DNA of 64,000 bases from JAEKNW01 sp963678375 (GTDB lineage Bacteria; Cloacimonadota; Cloacimonadia; Cloacimonadales; JAFGVF01). This document shows positions 44,510-56,735 of this stretch, in pieces. Where the stretch lies: NCBI GenBank assembly GCA_963678375.2, contig OY782831.1, positions 1,736,001 through 1,800,000 of the forward strand, given 5' to 3'. The notes under the pieces are model-generated. The model saw only the letters and a program-made list of their open reading frames with translations. It had not been told where the DNA came from and made no database searches. The position numbers and the translations under genes are program-made. Numbering within the stretch: the stretch's first letter is position 1; every line of letters begins with the position of its first letter.

Positions 44510-45968
44510 TTGTTATTCCCAACATCTTCATGGCTTGCCTAAAATCAATAGGATTGACATAAAGTGTTTTCTGGTTTTTGTAAGTGACATAACCAGGGGC
44601 AGAACCACGTGGTTTCCTTACAAACCTTATCTGTGTATAATCTACTGGCACATTTTCTGATTTTTTAGCTTTACTATAATAGGCTGCTAATTGAGCACAA
44701 ATAAGTCTATATTTATCTGGTAGATGTTTATTAGCATAATTTCTAAGAACAACATGTGTTCCCTGAAATACTCTAGTATGGAACCACCAGTCTCTTCCTT
44801 TGGCTACTCTACAAGTAAGAAGATCATTTTCGCTAGATGATCTTCCAATAAAAATCTCCCAGTTATCGTCAATCTTGATTCTTCTGAAAAACACTTTAGT
44901 ATCAGTTTGCCTTTTATTAAGCTTTTTAATATTGGTAAGTTCAAGCAAATGCAGGTAGTTGTCTTCTTCATAAATATCTTCAATATCTGCTTGAATATCC
45001 TTTATTTCTTGACTAGTTTTGTCAATTTGCTCAGCTATAAGTTTTTGGCCTACTTTTGCTTTCTTATACTTCTTGAAATAGTAATTACTATTTTCTACTG
45101 GGCTCTTATCTGGAAGAAGAGGAATAGTGATTTTGGGGAAGTCACTTAGATAATAATTAGGCAAAGTTATTTCTTCCATCCCTTTCTTAATCATATGGCT
45201 AGAGGATTTTAAAAGCTCAGCATAATGTAACCATTTCTCTTCATCTTGAGCTACAAGAAGTTCTTTCTTTTGCTTATCAAGTTTTTTCTCTGCTTTTTTT
45301 AACCCCTGCTTTAGACTACTTACAAGATTCTTCTTAATACTATCCTTTTTCTTAGAAATTATAACATTATAATAATAGGCTTCAAAGAGAGAATTTATAT
45401 CATTAAATCCTGAATCTTGTTTCTCCTTAATTTTACCATTCACTATATTAACCTTATATTCAACTTCTTCAGCTTGAGCATGGAAGTTATTAGCTGGTGG
45501 CATCCATTCCATTTTGGGGATGATCTGTCGTTGATTATTGTCAGCAAATGAGAATTTTTTTAAGGAATCAAGGATGATAGGTTTATCATCAATATTTTGA
45601 CAAAGAAGAATATTTTCAAAGTTTGCTCCTAACTCACAAATTAAGCTATAGCTATTAGTCTCATTAAAGATATCAGTTTTCTCTATCTTAATAAGGTAGA
45701 TTCTATCGTTTGGCATAAGCTCAATCGCTTTAATCCTTCCTTTGTTTAAATGTTGATTGAATATAAGAAGATTTTTGTCTTCACTCCAAGGTAATAAATC
45801 ATTGTCTGTGATGAACATAAATGAGTTACCTTGATTTAGAGAAATCTGCAATCTATTTTCACTTTTAAAAAAAGTAATCAAGTATTGGTCATGGTACCTT
45901 TGTAAGCTCTTAATCTCATAGTTGATTAAGCTGCTTCCATCCCATTCTTTAAGGTATTTATATTTCAT
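44502..45968 (-). CDS. rqcH: Rqc2/NFACT-type ribosome quality-control protein RqcH
   Basis: The 488-residue protein has an NFACT-N-like part, a coiled coil (about 205-330), and the C-terminal NFACT-R (DUF814) domain with NDLLTCRVAKGRDWWFHTR near residue 382 and SAPGYVTYKNQKTLYV near 460. RqcH binds stalled 50S subunits and adds alanine tails with alanyl-tRNA, marking nascent chains for degradation. It is a little shorter than the Bacillus protein (about 570), mainly in the N-terminal region. It is transcribed with recO. Confidence 0.85.
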   Translation of the reverse strand: MKYKYLKEWDGSSLINYEIKSLQRYHDQYLITFFKSENRLQISLNQGNSFMFITDNDLLPWSEDKNLLIFNQHLNKGRIKAIELMPNDRIYLIKIEKTDIFNETNSYSLICELGANFENILLCQNIDDKPIILDSLKKFSFADNNQRQIIPKMEWMPPANNFHAQAEEVEYKVNIVNGKIKEKQDSGFNDINSLFEAYYYNVIISKKKDSIKKNLVSSLKQGLKKAEKKLDKQKKELLVAQDEEKWLHYAELLKSSSHMIKKGMEEITLPNYYLSDFPKITIPLLPDKSPVENSNYYFKKYKKAKVGQKLIAEQIDKTSQEIKDIQADIEDIYEEDNYLHLLELTNIKKLNKRQTDTKVFFRRIKIDDNWEIFIGRSSSENDLLTCRVAKGRDWWFHTRVFQGTHVVLRNYANKHLPDKYRLICAQLAAYYSKAKKSENVPVDYTQIRFVRKPRGSAPGYVTYKNQKTLYVNPIDFRQAMKMLGITNE

Positions 45969-46022
45969 AAGAACTCCTAAAGAAGTACTAATTACAAAGC
46001 AAAAAAAATGTCAAATTATTTC

Positions 46023-46055
46023 TTGACACTAAGACAAATCATATTATAGTATAAT
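46023..46055 (+). promoter_or_regulatory. Promoter of the coiled-coil gene
   Basis: TTGACA at 46023-46028 is followed by an ATAGTATAAT stretch, which contains a TATAAT box 21 nt away and a TAGTAT about 18 nt away. Confidence 0.5.
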
Positions 46056-46087
46056 TTAATTGATTAATTATAAATAAAGGAGAGAAA

Positions 46088-46981
46088 ATGAAAGCTACAA
46101 ACATCATTTTAATTGTATTAATTGTTGTTTCTGCTGGCTTAGCAGTTATGTTGGTATCTACATCTAACAAACTGGGCAAACATGACTCTGTTGTTGCCGG
46201 TTACGAAGAAAGAATCGCAGAGTTAGAGGCTGCTCATAACAATATGTTAGATGAAAAAGACAACTTAATGCAAACAATTGCAGATTTACAGCAAAAAGAA
46301 AAGAATTATTTAAGGGTCCAAGCACAATTATATGAGATAGCTGAAATCACACAATCTAATAAAAAATCCTTAGCAAACATTGAGTTAGATCCTGATTATG
46401 CAACTGATCAATCTTTACAAACTTTAGAAAAAAATCAAAAAGAACTTAAGAAATTAAGAAATGAAAGAGGACTTCTCTACACAGAAATTAACTCTTTAAA
46501 GAAGGATTTAAACTCATCTAATGCAGATAAAGAAAAAATCCAAGCCCAAATCGATAGATTACAAGCTGAAATCGATAGAACAGATGTAATGATAGCTAAC
46601 TTGGAGCAGTCAATTACACAAAGTCAAGAACTTATTGCTAAGCAACAAGCCCAAATTAATACTATCTTTTATGTTATAGGAAGTAAGGAAGAGCTTAGAG
46701 AAATGGGTATTACATCCAAAGAGGGCGGTGTTTTATGGGGACTTCTTGGTGCTACTGAGACAGTGAGAAATGATTTCAATAAAGATAACTTCACAGCAAT
46801 GAACCTAGCTGAAAATGATGAAATTGAAATTAATGCCTATATTGATGATATTACTATCCATTCAAAGCAATTTAAGTCAGCTTATGAATTAGTTGAAGTT
46901 AGTGATGACATTACTGTTTTAAAAGTGAAAAATCATGAACAGTTTAGAGAAAATAAACACTTAGTTATTGAAATAAACTAA
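46088..46981 (+). CDS. Membrane-anchored coiled-coil protein, Cbp1/adhesin-like
   Basis: The 297-residue protein has one N-terminal membrane segment (about residues 5-24), a long coiled coil (about 40-190), and a C-terminal globular part with YVIGSKEELREMGITSKEGG, DFNKDNFTAMNL and HLVIEIN. This C terminus resembles the family sometimes annotated as Cbp1 collagen-binding adhesin in Bacteroidetes, but the adhesin label is weak. AAAGGAG precedes the ATG and a strong terminator follows. Confidence 0.72.
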   Translation: MKATNIILIVLIVVSAGLAVMLVSTSNKLGKHDSVVAGYEERIAELEAAHNNMLDEKDNLMQTIADLQQKEKNYLRVQAQLYEIAEITQSNKKSLANIELDPDYATDQSLQTLEKNQKELKKLRNERGLLYTEINSLKKDLNSSNADKEKIQAQIDRLQAEIDRTDVMIANLEQSITQSQELIAKQQAQINTIFYVIGSKEELREMGITSKEGGVLWGLLGATETVRNDFNKDNFTAMNLAENDEIEINAYIDDITIHSKQFKSAYELVEVSDDITVLKVKNHEQFRENKHLVIEIN

Positions 46982-47002
46982 TATTAGTAAGTATATTTTT
47001 AA

Positions 47003-47037
47003 AATGGGCTACTTAACTTGTAGCCCATTCTTTTTTT
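47003..47037 (+). terminator. Terminator after the coiled-coil gene
   Basis: AATGGGCTAC and GTAGCCCATT form a perfect 10-bp stem followed by CTTTTTTT. Confidence 0.93.
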
Positions 47038-47061
47038 AATATTTTATCTGAGAATGCCTAA

Positions 47062-47700
47062 TCACACACCTTGTTTGGCTGGATCCCAAATATATTTATG
47101 TATTTGCAGTTGAAATCTGACATTTATTTTATCTTCTATAATCCAAGAAACTAAAACTTTTGGTGCAACTTTATTAAAAACAGGGGAGAAGATAATATTT
47201 CTTTCTAATAGTTGATTTGAAAAGATAAAATTTTTACTCCATAGGTAGTCTTCATAATCAGAAATAACAAACTTTAGTTCATCAGTATCATTCATACAAT
47301 CTAAATTAGACATACAAAAGCCATTTTTAGAACCACTATTAATTGTTTTAACATCAATAATTTTATGAACTCTCTCATCAATTTTGTCTAAGGCTAAAGA
47401 GCCATTAGTTTCTAAAAGAACTTTATAATTATTATCCAGCAAGGATGTGATAAGATTAGTAATATCAGCTTGAAGTAAAGGTTCACCACCCGTAATTTCA
47501 ACTAATTTAATGGGGTGGTACTTCCTAATCTCATCCATTATATCTTCAACATTCATAGAATAATTGGCTTTATAAGAATATTGGGTATCACAATAATTGC
47601 ATCTTAAGTTGCATTCGGCAAAACGGATAAATATACAAGGGTAACCAATATAAGAAGACTCACCTTGAATACTACAAAATATTTCAATCAATTTTATCAT
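47062..47700 (-). CDS. queE: 7-carboxy-7-deazaguanine synthase QueE
   Basis: The 212-residue radical SAM enzyme makes 7-carboxy-7-deazaguanine from carboxytetrahydropterin for queuosine. It has FCSIQGESSYIGYPCIFIRF at the N terminus, the cluster-binding CNLRCNYCDT near residue 31 (CxxxCxxC) and EITGGEPLLQ near 68. It ends with IHKYIWDPAKQGV. Other que genes are not in the window. It follows the amidohydrolase by 23 nt and may be co-transcribed. Confidence 0.93.
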   Translation of the reverse strand: MIKLIEIFCSIQGESSYIGYPCIFIRFAECNLRCNYCDTQYSYKANYSMNVEDIMDEIRKYHPIKLVEITGGEPLLQADITNLITSLLDNNYKVLLETNGSLALDKIDERVHKIIDVKTINSGSKNGFCMSNLDCMNDTDELKFVISDYEDYLWSKNFIFSNQLLERNIIFSPVFNKVAPKVLVSWIIEDKINVRFQLQIHKYIWDPAKQGV

Positions 47701-47723
47701 GTTTTATTTCTTGTTGGGTAATT

Positions 47724-48935
47724 TTATTGTTGAGGTAAATAGGGGAAGGTTTTATGGTAATCGAGATATCTATTTATATAGTTAGTCAAGTCTCTATAAT
47801 CACCAATAACGAACTTTTTCCTTTCTCCAACAGAGTAAAAAGAGTAGTCCTTTTTCTGGAAGTTGAAAAAATCGAGATATTGAACATCTCCTAAAATGGG
47901 TCTGTGTTTATGAAGAAGCAATTTAATTTTATCTGAACTTCCATTTATAATGTTATCGAAAGGGTTATTAAGAGATTTATCTAATACTAAGAGCTGGGAA
48001 GATGTCTCTTCTAAAGAACCGTAGTCAGGGGTTAAATTCAAGGCCTTCCTAGGATTTGAAGTAACCATATCAAAAATGTCTTTGCTAGATACCTGTGGGA
48101 AGTTATCTCTACTAAACTTCATCTCTGCAAATAGATTAATATTTCCTGAAAGAGTTGAGTCTGTACCAATAACAATATTTGCTCTATATTTCAAACAAGC
48201 ATTTATATCCAGGTGCTGCCCTATAAGATTCTCATTAGAGGTGGGGCACCAACAAATAGTAGCTCCTAGCTCAGCAATTTCTCTAATTTCATTTTCTTTA
48301 AGAGCTATTCCATGAATCATTAGTGTATTTTTAGCTAATAGACCTCTTCTTTTCAGCTCAGAAAATTCATTTCCAGTAATCTCATCAACACCTTCTCCAA
48401 GATGGACTATAAAAGGTATTGTTTTTCCACTCTTTTCAAATTCCTCTTCAGCACTTCCACCACCCCACCAGTTTCCAAGAGGCAAGGAGTGGCATTGAGT
48501 ATAATCTTTGATAACATTGATTGGGAAGGATTCATAATAGTCATCTGTTTGATGAGGAGCATGATCTTGAACAGCTACTACTCCTGAGAACAGATTTTTA
48601 TATACACCTAACTTACATAAAATCATCTCTTTTCTTTTAGTTAGAATAAAGCTACCATCATTTACCCAAAACTTGTTGCGATCTCTATAGGTTGGATGGT
48701 CTTTCATCTTTTCAACCCAGATATGGGAGTTGCAAAATTTTTCCTCTGTTATAGCTGGTGGGTACCAATTTCCTACTAAATGATCATGAGAGTTGATTAG
48801 TGCTGGATAAATGATTGCATTCTCAAATAATAAATCATTAGCTTTAGCTTTGATATGTTCAGAGTTAACATTTATACTAGCTTTTTCTTTGATATTATTA
48901 GACGAGAATACAATCTTATCAGCAATAAAATTCAT
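47724..48935 (-). CDS. Amidohydrolase-superfamily deaminase-like protein
   Basis: The 403-residue protein has the metal-dependent hydrolase pattern: PALINSHDHLVGN near residue 44 (HxH), IVHLGEG near 176, MIHGIALKENEI near 208 and NIVIGTDSTLSGN near 253 with the metal Asp. Order and spacing resemble chlorohydrolase/guanine or adenosine deaminase-type enzymes. The substrate is unknown. Its start is one nucleotide after the EtfA stop, and queE follows. Confidence 0.78.
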   Translation of the reverse strand: MNFIADKIVFSSNNIKEKASINVNSEHIKAKANDLLFENAIIYPALINSHDHLVGNWYPPAITEEKFCNSHIWVEKMKDHPTYRDRNKFWVNDGSFILTKRKEMILCKLGVYKNLFSGVVAVQDHAPHQTDDYYESFPINVIKDYTQCHSLPLGNWWGGGSAEEEFEKSGKTIPFIVHLGEGVDEITGNEFSELKRRGLLAKNTLMIHGIALKENEIREIAELGATICWCPTSNENLIGQHLDINACLKYRANIVIGTDSTLSGNINLFAEMKFSRDNFPQVSSKDIFDMVTSNPRKALNLTPDYGSLEETSSQLLVLDKSLNNPFDNIINGSSDKIKLLLHKHRPILGDVQYLDFFNFQKKDYSFYSVGERKKFVIGDYRDLTNYINRYLDYHKTFPYLPQQ

Positions 48936-48936
48936 T

Positions 48937-50124
48937 TTATTCGGCTTTTTTCAAGTTTTTTATCATTAAAGGTATTATTTCGAACAAATCACCTACTACT
49001 CCTAAATCAGCTACTTTGAAAATTGGAGCATCAGGGTCTTTGTTAATAGCAATAATGTAATCTGATGATGACATCCCAGCTAAATGTTGAATTGCTCCTG
49101 ATATACCACAAGCAATATAGATTGAAGGTTTCACTGTCTTACCTGTCTGTCCTACTTGATGTGGATAAGCAATCCATTCATTATCAACTGCTGCTCTTGA
49201 AGCTCCTACTGCACCACCAAGTAATCCTGCTAATTCTTCTAGCATTTTGAAATTTTCAGCATTCTTTAATCCTCTTCCACCTGCTACTATAATGTTAGCA
49301 TCGACGATATTAGCTAAATTACCTTCTTCTTTTACTTTTTTAATAAACCTAGTTAATCTTTCAGAAATCTCTAGTTCTAATTTTTCTTCAATTAACTTAC
49401 CTTTTCTTGAAGTATCTAATTTTAAAGGATCCATTACTTTATAACGAACTGTTGCCATTTGAGGTCTGTGATTTGGGGTTTCAATTCTAGCCATAATATT
49501 TCCACCAAAAGCTGGACGGGTCTGGATTAAATTGCTAGTTGCTGGGTCAATTTTTAAACCTGTACAATCTGCTGTAAGCCCAGTATTCATGGCTGTCGCA
49601 ACTCTTGGTAAAAAGGATCTTCCAGTGTTAGTTGCGCCCGTTAGAATAATCTCCGGTTTATATTTTTTAATAAGTCCCTGCAGTGCTTCAGCGTAAAGAT
49701 CATCTGCGAAATGTTCAAGAAGTGGATCATCTATAATTATTACTTCTTGTGCTCCATGATGGTATAGTTTATCAACTAGAGATTTAACCTTATGACCGAA
49801 AAGAACTGCTGATAATTTTGATTCTCTATCTTCAGCTAATTCTTTTCCTTTTCCTAAAAGTTCATATACTACAGGAGCTATATCATTATCTTGCTGTTCT
49901 GCAAAAACCCATACTCCTCTATATTCATCTTTATTTATATTTGTTTGTGCTGCCTTTCTAATTAGAATAGCTTCAAAAGGACAAGCCGAAACACATGCTC
50001 CACAAAGTACACATTTATCAGCATTAATCTCAGCTACTTTTTCGGTAATAGTGATTGCTCCATAGGCACAGGCTTTTAAACACTTCCCGCAACCTACACA
50101 TTTTTCTCTTATTACTTCAATCAT
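48937..50124 (-). CDS. etfA: Electron transfer flavoprotein alpha subunit with N-terminal ferredoxin domain
   Basis: The 395-residue protein has two 4Fe-4S clusters at the start: CVGCGKCLKAC (residues 9-19) and CVLCGACVSACPF (near 38). Residues about 70-395 are EtfA, with the FAD-binding C-terminal segment AGGRGLKNAENF, GAVGASRAAVDNEW and GQTGKTVKPSIYIACGISG. Such fusions occur in strict anaerobes with electron bifurcation. The usual partner etfB is not adjacent or anywhere in the window. It is the first gene of the leftward etfA-amidohydrolase-queE run. Confidence 0.93.
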   Translation of the reverse strand: MIEVIREKCVGCGKCLKACAYGAITITEKVAEINADKCVLCGACVSACPFEAILIRKAAQTNINKDEYRGVWVFAEQQDNDIAPVVYELLGKGKELAEDRESKLSAVLFGHKVKSLVDKLYHHGAQEVIIIDDPLLEHFADDLYAEALQGLIKKYKPEIILTGATNTGRSFLPRVATAMNTGLTADCTGLKIDPATSNLIQTRPAFGGNIMARIETPNHRPQMATVRYKVMDPLKLDTSRKGKLIEEKLELEISERLTRFIKKVKEEGNLANIVDANIIVAGGRGLKNAENFKMLEELAGLLGGAVGASRAAVDNEWIAYPHQVGQTGKTVKPSIYIACGISGAIQHLAGMSSSDYIIAINKDPDAPIFKVADLGVVGDLFEIIPLMIKNLKKAE

Positions 50125-50594
50125 ATTTTCTCCATTATAATTTTTATCTTTCTTTTTTATGTAATTTGATATCTAATATATTAAAATTTTGTTCTTATAA
50201 TCTACCTTGTTTTTTTTTGCAAATTAGGCAAGTAATTTTTTTCTTTTTTTTAATATTCATTATAATATAGCTTCATTGATATTATTCCTAAGAATTGCTA
50301 CTATATCTTTATAGTTACTCTTTCTATAAAGTACTAGGGATTTATGGAGAGAGTAACAATCAAGCAATTTGAACTAGGCGATTGTGGGAAGTAATAAAGT
50401 ACTTTAAATAGCTTTTTTCATATTTCTTCCATTCATAAAATCTAACTCTTGGGCAAAACTTAACATAAAAGTTTAAGAAGCAAAAAAAAATATTAGAGTA
50501 AATTAATGATATATATATTACCAAATAATGGTAGATAAAGAAGCAAAATGTCCATGTACATCGAGTAAAAAATCAAAAAAGATGAAAAAAGCTA
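50125..50594. other. Intergenic between etfA and the rRNA operon
   Basis: AT-rich sequence, divergent between etfA and 16S. No gene recognised. Confidence 0.4.
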
Positions 50595-50623
50595 TTGACA
50601 AGAAAAGGGTCTCCAGTAGTTTG
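50595..50623 (+). promoter_or_regulatory. rRNA operon promoter candidate
   Basis: TTGACA (50595-50600) is followed after 16 nt by TAGTTTG (50617-50623). The leader to 16S is about 130 nt. Confidence 0.55.
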
Positions 50624-50758
50624 ACGGAACCAATGCGAGGGAACGAAAGTTTTCTTGGAAAAGTTGGAAATGATCTTTGAAATAATTTTAAAAGTTTAAA
50701 AAGTTATAGAGTGAATGAATGAAGTAAACTTGCGAGAGACAGGAAAACGATTTATAAT

Positions 50759-52296
<1,538 letters not shown>

Positions 52297-52401
52297 TAAA
52301 GGAGAAATAGTTTCTTGATAAGTTTACTTTTTCATTCTATAACCTACTAATAAAAATTTTACAGTAAATAGAGTGCAATAGAGTGTGTATAATTAATTTT
52401 T
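52297..52401. other. 16S-23S spacer without tRNA
   Basis: Only about 105 nt separate the two genes. No tRNA-Ile or tRNA-Ala is present. It is AT-rich and includes CATTCTATAA and TGCAATAGAGTG stretches that may take part in processing stems. Confidence 0.85.
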
Positions 52402-55281
<2,880 letters not shown>

Positions 55282-55330
55282 ATATTTTTTATATACACTC
55301 TATTATCTCTTACTGTTTTACACCAGTAAG

Positions 55331-55366
55331 AGAAATGAAAAATTAATAATTAAAAGTGAAAAATTA
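55331..55366. repeat. GTGAAAA-type low-complexity repeat
   Basis: AGAAATGAAAAATTAATAAT with AAAAGTGAAAAATTATT. Related AAAAGTGAAAA strings occur at 55558-55590 and 58562-58592. Confidence 0.5.
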
Positions 55367-55422
55367 TTAAGACTTCATGCACGACAAACTAAGTAAAATA
55401 AACATTTTTGACAGGGGTCAAA

Positions 55423-55529
<107 letters not shown>

Positions 55530-55539
<10 letters not shown>

Positions 55540-55558
55540 TTGACCCCTGCTTTTTTTA
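55530..55558 (+). terminator. rRNA operon terminator
   Basis: The CCATCTTTGACCCCTG arm pairs with CAGGGGTCAAAGATGG at 55412-55427, the 5' side of the 5S gene, and is followed by seven T. Confidence 0.8.
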
Positions 55559-55590
55559 GTGAAAAGTGAAGAGTGAAAAGTGAAAAGTTG
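55558..55590. repeat. GTGAAAAGTGAA repeat
   Basis: Runs of AGTGAAAAGTGAAGAGTG repeat about five times directly after the rRNA terminator. Confidence 0.55.
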
Positions 55591-55655
55591 TGGTATTGCT
55601 TGAGGCATCGCTAAAGCTATGCCCCCACACGTCGCAATGAGAATTGAAAATTTCA

Positions 55656-55715
55656 ACAGGGAGAAAAGATGGAACTACTTCTGCTGGCCATCTTTGACCC
55701 CTGCTTTTTTTAGCT
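55656..55715 (+). pseudogene. Degenerate 5S remnant with a second copy of the terminator
   Basis: CCATCTTTGACCCCTGCTTT with its T run and TAG is repeated exactly from the 5S end. It is preceded by AAAGATGG and a shortened middle. It looks like a 5S copy with an internal deletion. Confidence 0.6.
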
Positions 55716-55720
55716 GGGAG

Positions 55721-55886
55721 TGCGGATGACCACATCCGCATTTGGCTTTTCTAAAAGCCAAAATATATCATGGAAATTTGAAAAATTTCCATGTTTAAAC
55801 TTTATCTTGTTCTTTGAAAAAGATGCGGATGTGGTCATCCGCTTTCCCAGTTATGTTGCGGATGTGGTCATCCGCTTTCCCAGTTA
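55721..55886. repeat. Cluster of GCGGATG-N4-CATCCGC palindromes
   Basis: The palindrome occurs at 55721-55740 and twice more in tandem 30-nt units with GCTTTCCCAGTTA tails (55824-55853 and 55857-55886, period 33). Between them are TTGGCTTT/AAAGCCAA (about 55741-55760) and CATGGAAATTT/AAATTTCCATG hairpins. The form is that of REP-like palindromes. The rest of 55741-55823 holds nothing else recognised. Confidence 0.75.
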
Positions 55887-55897
55887 GAACAAATATA

Positions 55898-55929
55898 TTG
55901 ACAATAATTTCCCCCTCTTAATACTTTTG
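55898..55929 (+). promoter_or_regulatory. Promoter of the secreted-protein operon
   Basis: TTGACA (55898-55903) is followed after 18 nt by TACTTTTG (55922-55929), an exact TAnnTTTG element. The ATG lies 27 nt downstream behind GGAGG. Confidence 0.65.
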
Positions 55930-55955
55930 TTATACACAAAATATATGGAGGAATT

Positions 55956-56735
55956 ATGCTAAAAAGCAGTATATCATTTACTTTATTAGTATGTTTTAGT
56001 ATGCTTTCTGCCTTGGGTTCTTCTTCAACTTACGGACCTGTAACAATAGATACAGTTGATCCTGAAGTGGAATTACAGACACCTAATGGTGGAGAAAGCT
56101 GGTATTTCGGTGATACGCAAGACATACTTTGGACTGCCAGTGATGATTTTTTATTAGAAAACCCTATTTTACTTGAAGTTTCTTATTCAGGTAATCAGAA
56201 CTTCTCAACTTTACAAGAAAACTATGAAAACACAGGTAGCTATGCTTGGCAATTCCCAGAAATAGAGACTGATAATTGCTACATTCAAATCACAGCTACT
56301 GACCTAATGGGAAATAGCAAAAGTACTTATTCAGCAAGTGCTTTCTCCCTCGGTTATGTGCCACCGCAAGCACCGGATGAAGTTAATGTCGATCTCTCTA
56401 ATGGAGTAGATGCTTTACTTAGCTGGCAAGCTGTAACCCAAACTATCTATAATACACCCATAATCCCGGATGGATACATTATCCTCTATAATGAAACCCC
56501 TTATGAAGATGATGAGAACAGATATTACTTCTTAGGTTTTTCACCAACCCCGGATTACACTCATCAACATGTGGCCTCTTTCCGAGATGAATTTTACTAT
56601 TCTGTGAAAAGTTACAAAAACTTCTCAGCAAGACAGCTGGCTGTCTTAGAAGAACTTTCTGCTAAAAATCAAAGTAAGCCTCTTACCTGGGGACAAGTAA
56701 AGAGTAGAATCCAAGCCCAAGGAGGTAGAAAATGA
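55956..56735 (+). CDS. Exported Ig-like protein upstream of the FGE-domain protein
   Basis: The 259-residue protein has a signal peptide (about residues 1-20, LLVCFSMLSALG). A beta-sandwich-like segment with TPNGGESWYFGDTQDILWTA near residue 40 resembles Kre9/KNH-type Ig domains, followed by an FN3-like part (VNVDLSNGVDALLSWQAV, about 145-210). Ends in a short basic tail. A strong TATGGAGG site precedes the ATG. It overlaps the next gene by 4 nt (ATGA), so both are co-expressed and probably act at the surface together. No C-terminal NPFNPE module is present. Confidence 0.78.
   Translation: MLKSSISFTLLVCFSMLSALGSSSTYGPVTIDTVDPEVELQTPNGGESWYFGDTQDILWTASDDFLLENPILLEVSYSGNQNFSTLQENYENTGSYAWQFPEIETDNCYIQITATDLMGNSKSTYSASAFSLGYVPPQAPDEVNVDLSNGVDALLSWQAVTQTIYNTPIIPDGYIILYNETPYEDDENRYYFLGFSPTPDYTHQHVASFRDEFYYSVKSYKNFSARQLAVLEELSAKNQSKPLTWGQVKSRIQAQGGRK

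Noticed and set aside
55558..55886. Possible CRISPR array
   Set aside because: Repeats are low complexity or adjacent palindromes without regular spacers, and no cas gene is present.
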